A DNA stretch of 64,000 nucleotides from Acinetobacter lanii (GTDB lineage: Bacteria; Pseudomonadota; Gammaproteobacteria; Pseudomonadales; Moraxellaceae), in the NCBI RefSeq assembly GCF_011578285.1, contig NZ_CP049916.1:682001-746000 (forward strand). The letters run 5' to 3'. The translations under genes and the position numbers were made by a program. Positions within the stretch are counted from its first letter, which is position 1, and each line of letters opens with the position of its first letter. Shown here piece by piece: positions 54,633 to 63,638 of this stretch. A model generated the notes under the pieces. It made no database searches, was not told the origin of the DNA, and saw only the letters and a program-made list of their open reading frames with translations.

Positions 54633-54780
54633 AGCGCTGTCAATGAAAACATATAAAGCTAAAGCAAACAGTATAACCAACAAGAGGTGTGATCCGCTGA
54701 ATTTGATTGGGTTAGCAAGTTGGGTGCATCCAATGTATTTTTGCTAAACTCAACATAGGATAAAAATAAGCACCATAAAA

Positions 54781-55533
54781 ATGACGATTTTCCGCCGGAT
54801 AGCCCAAATACAACCTCTAAAGTTTAATCTTCAAATCAGATGTAGATGCCAAAGCATTTTGAAAAAATTCACTCCTGTACTTGCTATCGGGTTGATCTCA
54901 GCACTGACGGGATGTGATTCTAAACAGTCGATTTCTGAGTCAGCTGCTGTTTCGGAAACCACGCAGACTCAGTCTGAAACATTAGAATATCGGGATGCAT
55001 TTGATGCGTGGAAGCAAAGCCAAAATCCGCAAACCTTATTGGCTTATGAAGATTATTTTAAAGCCCATTTCAAGCAACCACCGAGCCTGTATGTCTTGAC
55101 CGTCAATACGCATCCTTTTGAGCAAGACTGTGAGCAATACCGATTTGCACTGCCTCCGAAGCAGATGTGGCACAACTTGTTACCGGCATTGCAGTTGGTC
55201 GAGCAATTACAACAGCAGGGTATTTTTGCCGAATATAAAATTGTGTCTGTGTATCGCAGTCCTGAAGCGAATCATTGCGCGCGAGGGGCTAAAGCCAGTA
55301 AACACTTAAACAATTATGCGGTGGATTTCAAACCCTTAGATGAATCATTGCAACCCTATGCGGATGATGCTGCGATGGATCAGAAACTCTGCGCATTTTT
55401 GCACAAACACGGTCAAAAACTACACTTGGGTTTAGGCCTGTACGGCAAACAACGTTATCACATCGATCGACAAGGCTACCGCACATGGGGTGTTGGCTAT
55501 GGTTCAGCCACTTCACCTTGTCTTAAAAAATAA
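54781..55533 (+). CDS. M15-type peptidase lipoprotein
   Basis: The 250-residue protein has a long signal peptide ending in a lipobox (ALTGC, Cys about residue 45), so it should be a membrane-anchored lipoprotein. The C-terminal half carries the M15/VanY-like zinc site: SKHLNNYAVDFKP (HxxxxxxD) and RYHID. Such enzymes cleave D-amino-acid bonds of peptidoglycan peptides. A start further inside (for example the Met near residue 27) is not available, so the long N-terminus is taken as is. Confidence 0.75.
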   Translation: MTIFRRIAQIQPLKFNLQIRCRCQSILKKFTPVLAIGLISALTGCDSKQSISESAAVSETTQTQSETLEYRDAFDAWKQSQNPQTLLAYEDYFKAHFKQPPSLYVLTVNTHPFEQDCEQYRFALPPKQMWHNLLPALQLVEQLQQQGIFAEYKIVSVYRSPEANHCARGAKASKHLNNYAVDFKPLDESLQPYADDAAMDQKLCAFLHKHGQKLHLGLGLYGKQRYHIDRQGYRTWGVGYGSATSPCLKK

Positions 55534-55611
55534 TGTTTTGTATCGCATCATTTTGTCGGTTGAGAAGATGCTTGGGGTGATGTTGAATAATTCCTGAAAA
55601 TCACTTTCATT

Positions 55612-56859
55612 TTATTGAGAGGTATCGACAGAAGTCACCACAGACATCCCAGGACTCAGCCGTTCAGCGCCTTGTTGACGGGGATCAATCGCAATTCGAA
55701 CAGAGATACGCTGCACCACTTTGGTAAAGTTACCGGTGGTGTTGTCCGGCTTTAACACACTAAACTCAGAACCTGCGGCAGGCGAGATTTCTTCCACTTT
55801 GCCGCTAAATTTTTGATGATTGAGCGCATCGACTTCAAAGCTTGCCGGTTGTCCAATCTTCATATTGGCAATTTGGGTTTCTTTAAAATTCGCAATAATC
55901 CAACGTTGCTGTGGAATCAGATACATGAGCTGTGAACCGGCAGCAACATATTGCCCAATGCGTGGAGCAACTTCACCCAATTGACCATCCATTGGAGCAA
56001 TAATAGTACTGTAATCCTTGGTGGTGACCGCTTGATCAAATTGTGCTTGGGCATTGGTGACTTGGGCTTTGAGTCCCGCTTCAGCCACCTGCGCCGTTTT
56101 TAAGGCTTGTTTTGCCACCATGACATTGGCTTGCGCTTGTTTGAGTTGGGCCAAATTATTCTTAGCATCGGCTTTCATGCTGTCTTGTTCGGACTTCGAC
56201 ACTGCACCGCTATCACCGAGTTGTTCATAACGATTAAGTTGCGCATTGGCCAACTCATAAGCAGCACGGATTTGTTCGACTTTGGCTTGCGCAGACAAAA
56301 TATCGGCTTTACGCTGTTCAATGATCTGGGTTTGATTACTCAAGGCATTCTTGGCTTGATCCACGCCTGACTCAGCTTGAGTGACTTTTTGATCATAGGT
56401 GCGTGCATCAATTTTCATCAAGACCTGACCTTTTTTGACATGGTCAAAGTCCGTGACCAATACCTCTTGTACATAGCCATTGATCTGTGAAGACAATACC
56501 GTGGTTTTGCCTTTGATATAGCTGTTATCGGTGGATTGGGTGGCAGTATTGAAAGGGCCAATTTTCCAAGCCCATAATACCAATGCAATACCGATCAACA
56601 GCACGACCAACATCATCATCAAGACTTTTTTATCGGTTGAAATCAGCTTACTTGGCGGCGCTGATATGGGCGCTGCTGTCGGTGCAGCTGGCGGGGTAGA
56701 ACGATTCTGTTGTTCTGAGGCTTGGTCGGATGTTGTTGTGTGCGCTTTGGCATTTAACTCTTGATCTTGTACTGTGGCGTGACTGCTGTGCTGATCAGCG
56801 TCTTGATGCGAGGTTGTATCTGACTTTGGATTTGGGTTTTGATTATTGGTATCTGACAT
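55612..56859 (-). CDS. emrA: EmrA/HlyD-type membrane fusion protein
   Basis: The 415-residue protein starts at ATG 56859 (MSDTNNQNPN), with AAGAG upstream; an in-frame ATG five codons earlier is less likely. After a ~75-residue Gln/Ser/Pro-rich cytosolic segment it has one membrane helix (VLMMMLVVLLIGIALVLWAW), a lipoyl-like half (SSQINGYVQEVLVTDFDHVKKGQVLMKID), a long coiled coil (~140-235) and the second lipoyl half. It would bridge the inner-membrane pump encoded just upstream to an outer-membrane channel. The symbol reflects family resemblance. Confidence 0.8.
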   Translation of the reverse strand: MSDTNNQNPNPKSDTTSHQDADQHSSHATVQDQELNAKAHTTTSDQASEQQNRSTPPAAPTAAPISAPPSKLISTDKKVLMMMLVVLLIGIALVLWAWKIGPFNTATQSTDNSYIKGKTTVLSSQINGYVQEVLVTDFDHVKKGQVLMKIDARTYDQKVTQAESGVDQAKNALSNQTQIIEQRKADILSAQAKVEQIRAAYELANAQLNRYEQLGDSGAVSKSEQDSMKADAKNNLAQLKQAQANVMVAKQALKTAQVAEAGLKAQVTNAQAQFDQAVTTKDYSTIIAPMDGQLGEVAPRIGQYVAAGSQLMYLIPQQRWIIANFKETQIANMKIGQPASFEVDALNHQKFSGKVEEISPAAGSEFSVLKPDNTTGNFTKVVQRISVRIAIDPRQQGAERLSPGMSVVTSVDTSQ

Positions 56860-56913
56860 GAGTATGCTCTTCATTTTAATAAGGTCTGCTGATGGTGTCT
56901 AAGGTCGACTCAG

Positions 56914-58563
56914 CTAAGTGAAGATATGTTTTTGTTTATAGGCTCGATATTTCTCTATCAGCATTAAACTGATGCGCCACAGCAACAGCAGGACGCCAAA
57001 TACGCCGTTTAATACAATTACGTCGCTATAAGCACGCACTTGGGCTTCTTTGCTGATCGTTTGACTTAAAGTACGCTGGGCTTGATTTTGCGCTTGCACT
57101 GGATCAAGCGTGTAGCTTTTGGCTTGTACAGCATAACTTTGCATACGTTGCTCAAGCATAGGATGGGTCGGGGAAAGTTGACTGATGATTTCTGCTTGAT
57201 AGTTTTTGGTACGCACCTGCTGATAGGTCGAGAAAAATGCCGAACCCATCAAACCGCCAAAAGTTTGGGTTGCCGATAGCATCACCACAAAAGTCACCAT
57301 ATGGCTTGGGCCTTTTTGCATCATGTTGACGAAGCCAATCAAAATCAGCGGGCCAATAAACAGACCGCTGGCAAATCCCACCAAGAATTGGCTCAAATAG
57401 AAATCCGCAGGACGTACCGCACTGGTCAAGTGATAATCCAAGCTACAGGCCACTAAAATTAAGATCACCGCACTAAACAGGTGAATGGTTGCCCATTCCT
57501 TTGTAAAGGTGAATGCGCTGAACACAGTACCGAGAAAAATCCCGAGAAAGATTAAGCTATAGAATGTGACAAACTGATCAGGGCCCATGCCCATGGTTTT
57601 TAAGAAATTGACCGCGGCATAACTTTGCTCAGACATTAAAAAACGAATGGCAAAGGCACCAAAAATAAAGCGCAACATGATGGATGTGCCAATCCAGCGG
57701 GTAAAGATCAGTGGACTAACACGATAATGTTCATATAGGAAACCTAAAAATAAACACAGCATTGCACCGATCAGGACATAGGCCAGCCATTTCGCTTCAA
57801 ACCACCATAAAATTGGACCTTGGGTCAACAAAATACACAGCAGGGCAAAGCCGGTCGCCATCAAACTAAAGGTGACCAAATCACGGTATTCAAACACCTC
57901 GATTCGAGCACTACGCGGCAGTTTTAATGACACCACCATCGCTAAACAACACAGTACCAAACCCAGTTCAAAGGTATAAAAGATTTTCCAATCTTGGACA
58001 TCGACCAAGTAAGGAGAAATCATCCACGCCAACGGCATTCCAAGCTGTTGAAAACCGAAGGCTAAATATAAACCCCGCACAAAATGCACCCGTCTAAAGG
58101 CTTGGGTGATGTAGTAAATGCCCAAAGAGGTTAAGGGTGCAGACACAAAGCCGCTGACACTGCGCACCAACACCGCCATTTCAAAGGTACGTACGAAAAT
58201 ATGCAGCAGCAACACCAAACTAAACAGAATTAAAGCCAGCTCCGAAAACAGCCTTAATCCATACTGTTGCCGTGCTTTAAATAAAATCAAGTTAGAACTG
58301 ACATTGGCCATGACATAAGCGGCAGGTAACCATGCTGCTTGTGAGGGGGTAAGACTGTATTCACCTTGGATTAAAGGCAAATTGGCGGAAATAAAGCCAT
58401 TACTTAAACTGCCTGCAATCGCAATAAAAGTGCCAATAAAAAAATATAGAAAACGTTTATAGGTCGGATGGGCAATCGATGCTGGTGAACCCGGTAAAGT
58501 GGGCTTTTCTTCTTCAGTCCAGTCGGGCGGGGTTTCCAATAAACGTGGCGATGGAGTACTCAT
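56914..58563 (-). CDS. emrB: EmrB-like MFS efflux pump (DHA2 family)
   Basis: The 549-residue transporter has 14 predicted membrane helices. Motif-like segments include FISANLPLIQGEYSLTPSQAAWLPAAYVMA near helix 2 and RSVSGFVSAPLTSLGIYYI. The N-terminus has a ~35-residue Pro-rich cytosolic tail. It probably exports hydrophobic compounds by proton antiport together with the fusion protein gene 54 bp downstream. It follows the TetR gene by 9 bp, so the three are one operon controlled by that repressor. The substrate is unknown. Confidence 0.8.
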   Translation of the reverse strand: MSTPSPRLLETPPDWTEEEKPTLPGSPASIAHPTYKRFLYFFIGTFIAIAGSLSNGFISANLPLIQGEYSLTPSQAAWLPAAYVMANVSSNLILFKARQQYGLRLFSELALILFSLVLLLHIFVRTFEMAVLVRSVSGFVSAPLTSLGIYYITQAFRRVHFVRGLYLAFGFQQLGMPLAWMISPYLVDVQDWKIFYTFELGLVLCCLAMVVSLKLPRSARIEVFEYRDLVTFSLMATGFALLCILLTQGPILWWFEAKWLAYVLIGAMLCLFLGFLYEHYRVSPLIFTRWIGTSIMLRFIFGAFAIRFLMSEQSYAAVNFLKTMGMGPDQFVTFYSLIFLGIFLGTVFSAFTFTKEWATIHLFSAVILILVACSLDYHLTSAVRPADFYLSQFLVGFASGLFIGPLILIGFVNMMQKGPSHMVTFVVMLSATQTFGGLMGSAFFSTYQQVRTKNYQAEIISQLSPTHPMLEQRMQSYAVQAKSYTLDPVQAQNQAQRTLSQTISKEAQVRAYSDVIVLNGVFGVLLLLWRISLMLIEKYRAYKQKHIFT

Positions 58564-58572
58564 ACGCTTTGC

Positions 58573-59121
58573 CTAAGCTTTAATGCCATTGAGCAACAGC
58601 TCAACTGCACGCTTCGCCAATCTCAGCTGATCTTGTTCACTGTAGCCTTGTAATGAACTGCGTAGAATGGAAGTCACCATACTGTAGTCACGTGTGGTGA
58701 AATCAGCTCGGCAATGTCCGGTGGCAATCGCTTTATCAATCAGGGGCTGCAAAATTTCGTCACGGCGTTGGTACATGGCCTGCAAACTTGGATCATCTTT
58801 GACAATCACCCGCCAATATTCGACTAAGGCGGTCAAATAGGGAATGTTATAAATATGATCTTGGATCAGTTGAATAAAGCCATCATCAAACTGTGCTAGT
58901 GTCTTGGCTTTTTGCTCAAGTCGATCGAAAGATTGTTTCATCAAGGCAATCACCAATTCTCGCCGATCAGCAAAATTACGGTAAAAGGTCGCACGTCCAA
59001 CCTTGGCTTCATCAATAATCAGTTGTAAGGGCGCATTGATGCCATGAACTCGAAAGACCTGTATGGCCGCTGCCAACAACTCTTCTCGATTTTGCGATGC
59101 CAATTGTTGACGTGAGTTCAT
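58573..59121 (-). CDS. TetR-family repressor of the efflux operon
   Basis: The 182-residue regulator has a TetR N-terminal helix-turn-helix (REELLAAAIQVFRVHGINAPLQLIIDEAKVGRATFYRNFADRREL) and a helical ligand-binding domain. It is the first gene of the operon with the pump and fusion-protein genes. A perfect palindrome lies 42 bp before its start, inside the probable promoter, so it is likely to repress its own operon until an effluxed compound binds. Confidence 0.9.
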   Translation of the reverse strand: MNSRQQLASQNREELLAAAIQVFRVHGINAPLQLIIDEAKVGRATFYRNFADRRELVIALMKQSFDRLEQKAKTLAQFDDGFIQLIQDHIYNIPYLTALVEYWRVIVKDDPSLQAMYQRRDEILQPLIDKAIATGHCRADFTTRDYSMVTSILRSSLQGYSEQDQLRLAKRAVELLLNGIKA

Positions 59122-59162
59122 GCTAGGCTCTGCTTTGAAGTGGATTGATCTTGCATATTAAA

Positions 59163-59178
59163 CGGACAAAATTGTCCG
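59163..59178. promoter_or_regulatory. TetR operator palindrome
   Basis: CGGACAA-AA-TTGTCCG is a perfect 7-2-7 inverted repeat. On the minus strand it lies between a TTACTT (-35-like) and a TAATAT (-10-like) element spaced 18 bp, 42 bp before the tetR start. This is the classic layout for autorepression. Confidence 0.75.
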
Positions 59179-59322
59179 AAGTAAAAATAAACTCTGTAAA
59201 TTTGTGTAATTTTTAATCTATATTTTTGATTTTAAATGCGAATAAAATTTAATCTGTGTGTTAACTTTTGCTCAATAGATGCTATGCTCAATACAGAATA
59301 ACAATCAAAAGCAGGGTGGGTT

Positions 59323-59532
59323 ATGAACAAATATGCCATCATCGTGTCACTTAGCCTTGTGCCGTTTATACAAGCCTGTGATATCAAAGATCCAACCAAT
59401 AAGCCAAAAACTGAAGCGCGCACCATGATCATCGGTGGTGTGCCTGTACATGATCGTGATTTTAAAATCACCCAAAAATCGATGCTTGTGGCTAACATAG
59501 AAGACTTGAGCCCTTCCTCAATGACACCTTAA
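59323..59532 (+). CDS. Small putative lipoprotein
   Basis: The 69-residue product has a short signal sequence (MNKYAIIVSLSLVPFIQAC) with a lipobox-like Cys at residue 19. The mature part is a 50-residue hydrophilic peptide without a known domain. It is divergent from the TetR operon. Confidence 0.6.
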   Translation: MNKYAIIVSLSLVPFIQACDIKDPTNKPKTEARTMIIGGVPVHDRDFKITQKSMLVANIEDLSPSSMTP

Positions 59533-59691
59533 GTTTCAATGTTCAATGATAAAAATGCCTTATTTCAGGCAATAGTCAGTTCACTGCCTATAATCGAGGC
59601 ATTGCTACAATGTAATTTAAATTTTATGCAGAATTTTGCTGACAAAGGTTGTAAAATCGCTGTTCAAAATTTCTTAATGCATATTTAAGGT

Positions 59692-60321
59692 GTGGACTTG
59701 GATTCTTTACTCATTTTAGGCTCGATTGCTTTGGCACTGATGTTAGGTGCAATGAGTCCTGGTCCGACCTCAATTTATGTGGCAAAAAACTCCATTTCCA
59801 TTTCTCGTCAGCATGGTTTGTTCACTGCACTCGGTACGGGTACAGGCGCTGCGGTATTTGGTCTATTGGCTGTGCTAGGTTTACAAGCCTTCTTATTGGC
59901 GGTGCCGTCTGCCTATCTGGTGTTGAAAATTTTTGGTGGTATCTATTTGCTGTATTTGGCGTTTAAAATTATTAAACATGCCAAAGAACCGATGCAAACG
60001 CATAATGATGCCAATCAACAAATGTCGTTACGCCGTGCGTTTTTCACCGGTTTAATCACACAGTTGTCTAATCCCAAAATTGCGATTGTTCTGGCGAGTA
60101 TCTTCACTGCGTTGTTGCCAAAAGACATTCCGAGCTATTTTTACGTAGTGTTGCCTTTACTGTGTTTCTTTATTGATGCAGGTTGGTGTTCACTGTTGGC
60201 GGTGGCACTGTCTTCTGAGAAACCACGCCGTGTCTATTTGAAATTTAAAGCGGTTTTCGACCGTCTTGCCGGTGGTGTGATGACCATCTTGGGTCTAAAA
60301 CTGATTTTCGGAATGAAATAA
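59692..60321 (+). CDS. LysE/RhtB-family amino-acid exporter
   Basis: The 209-residue protein starts at GTG after TTAAG and has six hydrophobic helices. The N-terminal motif LGAMSPGPTSIYVAKNSISISRQHG is the LysE family signature, and the middle contains GLITQLSNPKIAIVLASIF. It would export an amino acid or related metabolite; the substrate is not known. The IS982-family element lies 21 bp after its stop codon and may have displaced its terminator. Confidence 0.85.
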   Translation: MDLDSLLILGSIALALMLGAMSPGPTSIYVAKNSISISRQHGLFTALGTGTGAAVFGLLAVLGLQAFLLAVPSAYLVLKIFGGIYLLYLAFKIIKHAKEPMQTHNDANQQMSLRRAFFTGLITQLSNPKIAIVLASIFTALLPKDIPSYFYVVLPLLCFFIDAGWCSLLAVALSSEKPRRVYLKFKAVFDRLAGGVMTILGLKLIFGMK

Positions 60322-60334
60322 TCAAGCACTTAGC

Positions 60335-60342
60335 TTTATATA
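60335..60342. repeat. Target-site duplication of the IS982 element, left copy
   Basis: TTTATATA (60335-60342) directly precedes the left IS end and matches TTTATATA at 61316-61323 after the right end. One T is shared with the IS end, so the duplication is 7 or 8 bp, within the range usual for IS982. Confidence 0.75.
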
Positions 60343-61316
60343 ACCCGAATCCTGTTTAAGCCGATGACTCCATAATTTGAATTGTTGGCTTATTTTTATG
60401 GATCAGTTGATATGCACACAAGGACGCGTAAATCCCTCCTAGAAATCCATGAACACTACGTGCTTTGCTTGTCACTAAATTGTACTGACCTTTCAATAAA
60501 CTGAATAAAGTCTCTATCTTATTGCGCTGTTTTAAGTGATATCTATCTGAATCAGAAAGTTGTATAGCCTGCATATTTTTTCGATGATAGGTAATTAAAT
60601 CAATGCCTTGCTCTTTCAACCTACTCTTCAGTTCTTGACTAATATAGCCACGATCTCCATACAACTTTGCTTCCATCTCTTTAACGAGTCTCTCAACCAT
60701 TTTTATGTCAGCAACATGTCCATTCGATAAAGCAGAACAAGCAATTTCCCCAAATTGGTTCATTGCAATGTGCAATTTACAGCCATAAAACCAGCCCATT
60801 GAACTTTTACCACGAGATGCAATTTTAGCTAAAGATTTATGGCGTTGAATACGTTGATTTTTACAAACTGGCAAAGTCGTTGAATCAATCCATAAATATT
60901 GTGTATCTTGGTCTTTCATTAGCGCCACATGTAAAGCGTGTAGAGCTAATTGATGTCTATTGATCAGATGAATCATCCGTTGGTAACAGGGTAAGCTTTT
61001 AAATAAATGATTTTTATCCTGTTTCAACCATGTGAAAAATGCTTTGAAATTATTGAAATGAGAACATTTATACCAGATCGCAATAAAAGTGATTTCTGAG
61101 ATACTCAAATGAGCGGTTCGGACTCTGGAGAAACGACGACTTTGTTTAAGAAAATTCCAGTAGGTTGTTTCAAATTTGAGAAAGAAATCATCAATTACGC
61201 AAAATAATTCGGTACTATTAAACATCGGGACTAGAGTTTTAAGTTTTGTGTGGTAACTCAACTGATGGCTCTAGTCCTTCTATTTTTCAAGTTAATTTCT
61301 TATCCGCGATTCAGGT
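60343..61316 (-). mobile_element. IS982-family insertion sequence, complete (about 974 bp)
   Basis: The left end reads ACCCGAATCCTGTTTAAG and the right end read inward is ACCTGAATCGCGGATAAG, 13 of 18 bases identical. It contains one transposase gene on the minus strand and is flanked by TTTATATA. It sits between the LysE gene and the DUF6670-like gene and does not break either coding sequence. Confidence 0.85.
60356..61261 (-). CDS. IS982-family transposase
   Basis: The 301-residue transposase has the family's helical N-terminus and a DDE core: the first Asp in YLWIDSTTLPVCKN, the second in AKLYGDRGYIS, and Glu in KQRNKIETLFSLLKGQYNL. The segments GKSSMGWFYGCKLHIAMNQ and SKARSVHGFLGGIYASLCAYQL are typical of IS982. 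There is no frameshift or stop, so the element should be active. Confidence 0.93.
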   Translation of the reverse strand: MSYHTKLKTLVPMFNSTELFCVIDDFFLKFETTYWNFLKQSRRFSRVRTAHLSISEITFIAIWYKCSHFNNFKAFFTWLKQDKNHLFKSLPCYQRMIHLINRHQLALHALHVALMKDQDTQYLWIDSTTLPVCKNQRIQRHKSLAKIASRGKSSMGWFYGCKLHIAMNQFGEIACSALSNGHVADIKMVERLVKEMEAKLYGDRGYISQELKSRLKEQGIDLITYHRKNMQAIQLSDSDRYHLKQRNKIETLFSLLKGQYNLVTSKARSVHGFLGGIYASLCAYQLIHKNKPTIQIMESSA

Positions 61317-61323
61317 TTATATA
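61316..61323. repeat. Target-site duplication of the IS982 element, right copy
   Basis: TTTATATA matches 60335-60342; its first T may belong to the IS end. Confidence 0.75.
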
Positions 61324-61439
61324 TTGTCTAACAATACGTACTTTGTGACCCTTAATCACATTGTGCAGTCCTGATCGGCTATGAACTTTAATGCGACATC
61401 ACAGTAGGGTAGAAATATGTCTTTCTCCCTGAGTGATGT

Positions 61440-62534
61440 ATGCAAACTCTTCTAAGAAGTAAACCTCAAAATAAAACCGTCCAACACAAAGTCAAATACC
61501 GCCTTGGACAATTGGGCACCAAATTTTTAGGTGCTGTGCCTGCATGTAAACAGGCGAATCTTCCACGTGATTATAATTTTGATGCGCATGTGTTCCATCC
61601 GCAATTTGCCAGTACTCATTACGGCATCATGATTCCAGATTTACCTGAGCCGTATCGCTATTTGTCTTATGCCTCTGTCATTGGTGATGTGGGGGCAAAG
61701 ATCACTAAAGTCTGTCCAACATTGTGCCCGCATACGCCTGCAAATACCGCCACTTTGGTGCATGGTACAGCCTTGTCAGATGCCAAAGAAGCTTATCGGA
61801 TTTACTCGATTGAAGAGCAACTTCAGTTCCAACAAAGCCCGTTTCGAATCGATTTTGCCGAAGATTCCTCGCTGTATGAACAAGACGGGACATACCGTCT
61901 GGTATCTAATCTTGAAGATTTAAAAGTCGATTTAACCTTAACCCCCACCGATGCTTTGACTTGGTTTGCTCACAGTCAAATCTATCAGCATTTTAGTGTG
62001 CTGATGCGTTATACCGGCACGATTACCCAACAGGGTCATACGGTTGAAGTTTCAGGTTTGTGTACGCTTGAGCATTGGAAAGCCATAGCAGTATCGATGT
62101 TGCCAGAGCGCTTTTTATCACGTCATTTGACCTTGCCTTTGAACTCATTTACTTATCAAGTGATTAATTTAGATGATGAATCACAATTGGTGTTGGCATT
62201 TGTGGGGGCATTTGGTCAGCCGGCTTACACTGCCGTGTCGTACCGTCATGTCGATGGTACATCTATTCAATATGATGATGCTTTTTTTGAAGTGGTGGCT
62301 TTAAAAACCGAGTCGATGATGACCCCTGATGGTCATGCGATGGAAGTTCCGCAGTCGTTTCGTTGGGTGGTGCATCATCAAGGGGAAAAGGTATTAGAGC
62401 TTTTAGCAGTGGTGGATACGCCGTATTGTTATGGTTTGGCAGCGGGGTATGTAAGTAGTTATCAATGGACAGGGGAGTTTAAAGGTCAAAAGGCTGAGGG
62501 ACGAGGATATTTGGAGTTTATTGATCGGCGTTGA
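61440..62534 (+). CDS. DUF6670-like hypothetical protein
   Basis: The 364-residue protein is soluble, without signal peptide, and rich in beta strands with many Tyr and aromatic residues. The build resembles the lipocalin-like/CrtC-type barrels of DUF6670 proteins common in Acinetobacter. The conserved-looking start (HYGIMIPDLPEPYRYLSYASVIGD) and end (GRGYLEFIDR) are present, so the gene seems complete. No catalytic function is known. The IS982 insertion 120 bp upstream may alter its promoter. Confidence 0.6.
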   Translation: MQTLLRSKPQNKTVQHKVKYRLGQLGTKFLGAVPACKQANLPRDYNFDAHVFHPQFASTHYGIMIPDLPEPYRYLSYASVIGDVGAKITKVCPTLCPHTPANTATLVHGTALSDAKEAYRIYSIEEQLQFQQSPFRIDFAEDSSLYEQDGTYRLVSNLEDLKVDLTLTPTDALTWFAHSQIYQHFSVLMRYTGTITQQGHTVEVSGLCTLEHWKAIAVSMLPERFLSRHLTLPLNSFTYQVINLDDESQLVLAFVGAFGQPAYTAVSYRHVDGTSIQYDDAFFEVVALKTESMMTPDGHAMEVPQSFRWVVHHQGEKVLELLAVVDTPYCYGLAAGYVSSYQWTGEFKGQKAEGRGYLEFIDRR

Positions 62535-62562
62535 ATGATTAACTGGGGATAATATTCAACAG

Positions 62563-63333
62563 TCATTTTTCATCATCTTGTTCAGATGAGTCATGATTTT
62601 GTTTGAGCATGTCAGAAGCTACACGGGCAGGTGAGTCTACAGGTTCGTCTTCAATCAGTTTTGAAAAATCAACCATTTTAAAACTTCCAGTTTCACAGTT
62701 CGCTAGTTTACATACTTCTTCTTGATAAGCATCTTCGCCCATTGATTTAATCGCCTGTTCTTTCCAATATTGAGCCTTTTCTTCGTCTTGTTGTTCAATC
62801 GGACGTCTAAAATTGTATTCATCTACCAATGTGCGCTGTGCGATAGGAGAACCTTGATGACCTGCCTTTTCTAAATAAGTCATATATTGTGGTGAATGAT
62901 CACCATAATATTGCGCCAATAAATAAGATGCATAAGCATTATCTTGATCCGATAAGTACTCAATGGGTTTGAGATCTAACTCATTTCTTATTTCATCATT
63001 TTGGAAAAAGAGTACATATTCCAATAATGCCATGGAAGCAGATTGATCACCTTTTTGGATATCGCTTTTAAGATGTTTTATATAGCTAGCAGTTTGTTGC
63101 TCAAAATAAGTTTTCAGCTTTGTTTCTTTGCCTTCTTTTAACAGTGTGGTTAATTCTTTAGAGTACTCTGGGGATATCGGATCATTGGGGTCTGACATAT
63201 AGGCATTTAATAGTTTTTGGTAGCGGTCTTTTACGCTTTGCACATTAGCGCTAAATGTGTAATTAGTTTCATTGACTGATGCAATGCTTAGAGTGGAAAC
63301 GATACATGTTAAGAGAAGTAGAAGCGCTTTCAT
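62563..63333 (-). CDS. Periplasmic Sel1-repeat-like protein
   Basis: The 256-residue protein has a signal peptide (MKALLLLLTCIVSTLSIASV). A helical domain follows, with at least one Sel1/TPR-like repeat pair (AYASYLLAQYYGDHSPQY; YLEKAGHQGSPIAQ). Two Cys residues (VCKLANC) near residue 210 could form a disulfide. The C-terminal 40 residues are acidic and flexible. Such proteins often serve as protein-binding scaffolds in the envelope. No partner is evident nearby. Confidence 0.6.
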   Translation of the reverse strand: MKALLLLLTCIVSTLSIASVNETNYTFSANVQSVKDRYQKLLNAYMSDPNDPISPEYSKELTTLLKEGKETKLKTYFEQQTASYIKHLKSDIQKGDQSASMALLEYVLFFQNDEIRNELDLKPIEYLSDQDNAYASYLLAQYYGDHSPQYMTYLEKAGHQGSPIAQRTLVDEYNFRRPIEQQDEEKAQYWKEQAIKSMGEDAYQEEVCKLANCETGSFKMVDFSKLIEDEPVDSPARVASDMLKQNHDSSEQDDEK

Positions 63334-63530
63334 ATTTTCTTAATTAATTTTATTTGGCTAAAAGATTAGCAGATTTATGGAAATTTAGAAAATTTAATCC
63401 TCATTTTGTTGGGTTAAAAGTAATAAAACCCCTTTGTTAGTTATAGAACAAGTTCGTGTACCCCTAACGAACGGGCGACATTCATGACGCGAGTCATTTG
63501 ATTGACTACTGCCTTGTAAGTTAAAAAGAA

Positions 63531-63583
63531 TTTCCCTCTCCTTTTAGGAGATGAACAGCAATGTTGCGCAAGGGAGTGAGGGT
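63531..63583 (-). repeat. Dispersed intergenic repeat, copy 2
   Basis: Read on the minus strand, this ~53-bp segment contains CATCTCCTAAAAGGAGAGGG and aligns with 48781-48834, differing mainly in the loop and middle. Both copies lie next to terminators. Confidence 0.65.
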
Positions 63584-63590
63584 AAAACAA

Positions 63591-63619
63591 AAAAAGCCCC
63601 TACAATGTAGAGGCTTTTT
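63591..63619. terminator. Bidirectional terminator after metG
   Basis: AAAAAGCCCCTA pairs with TAGAGGCTTTTT, one mismatch, around CAATG. Runs of T on both strands follow. Confidence 0.85.
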
Positions 63620-63638
63620 CTTATCTAAGACTTAAATC

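Larger units (their letters stand above)
63334..63638. other. Intergenic region before metG 3' end
   Basis: No gene is seen. It holds the second copy of the dispersed repeat (63531-63583) and the metG terminator (63591-63619). Confidence 0.5.
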
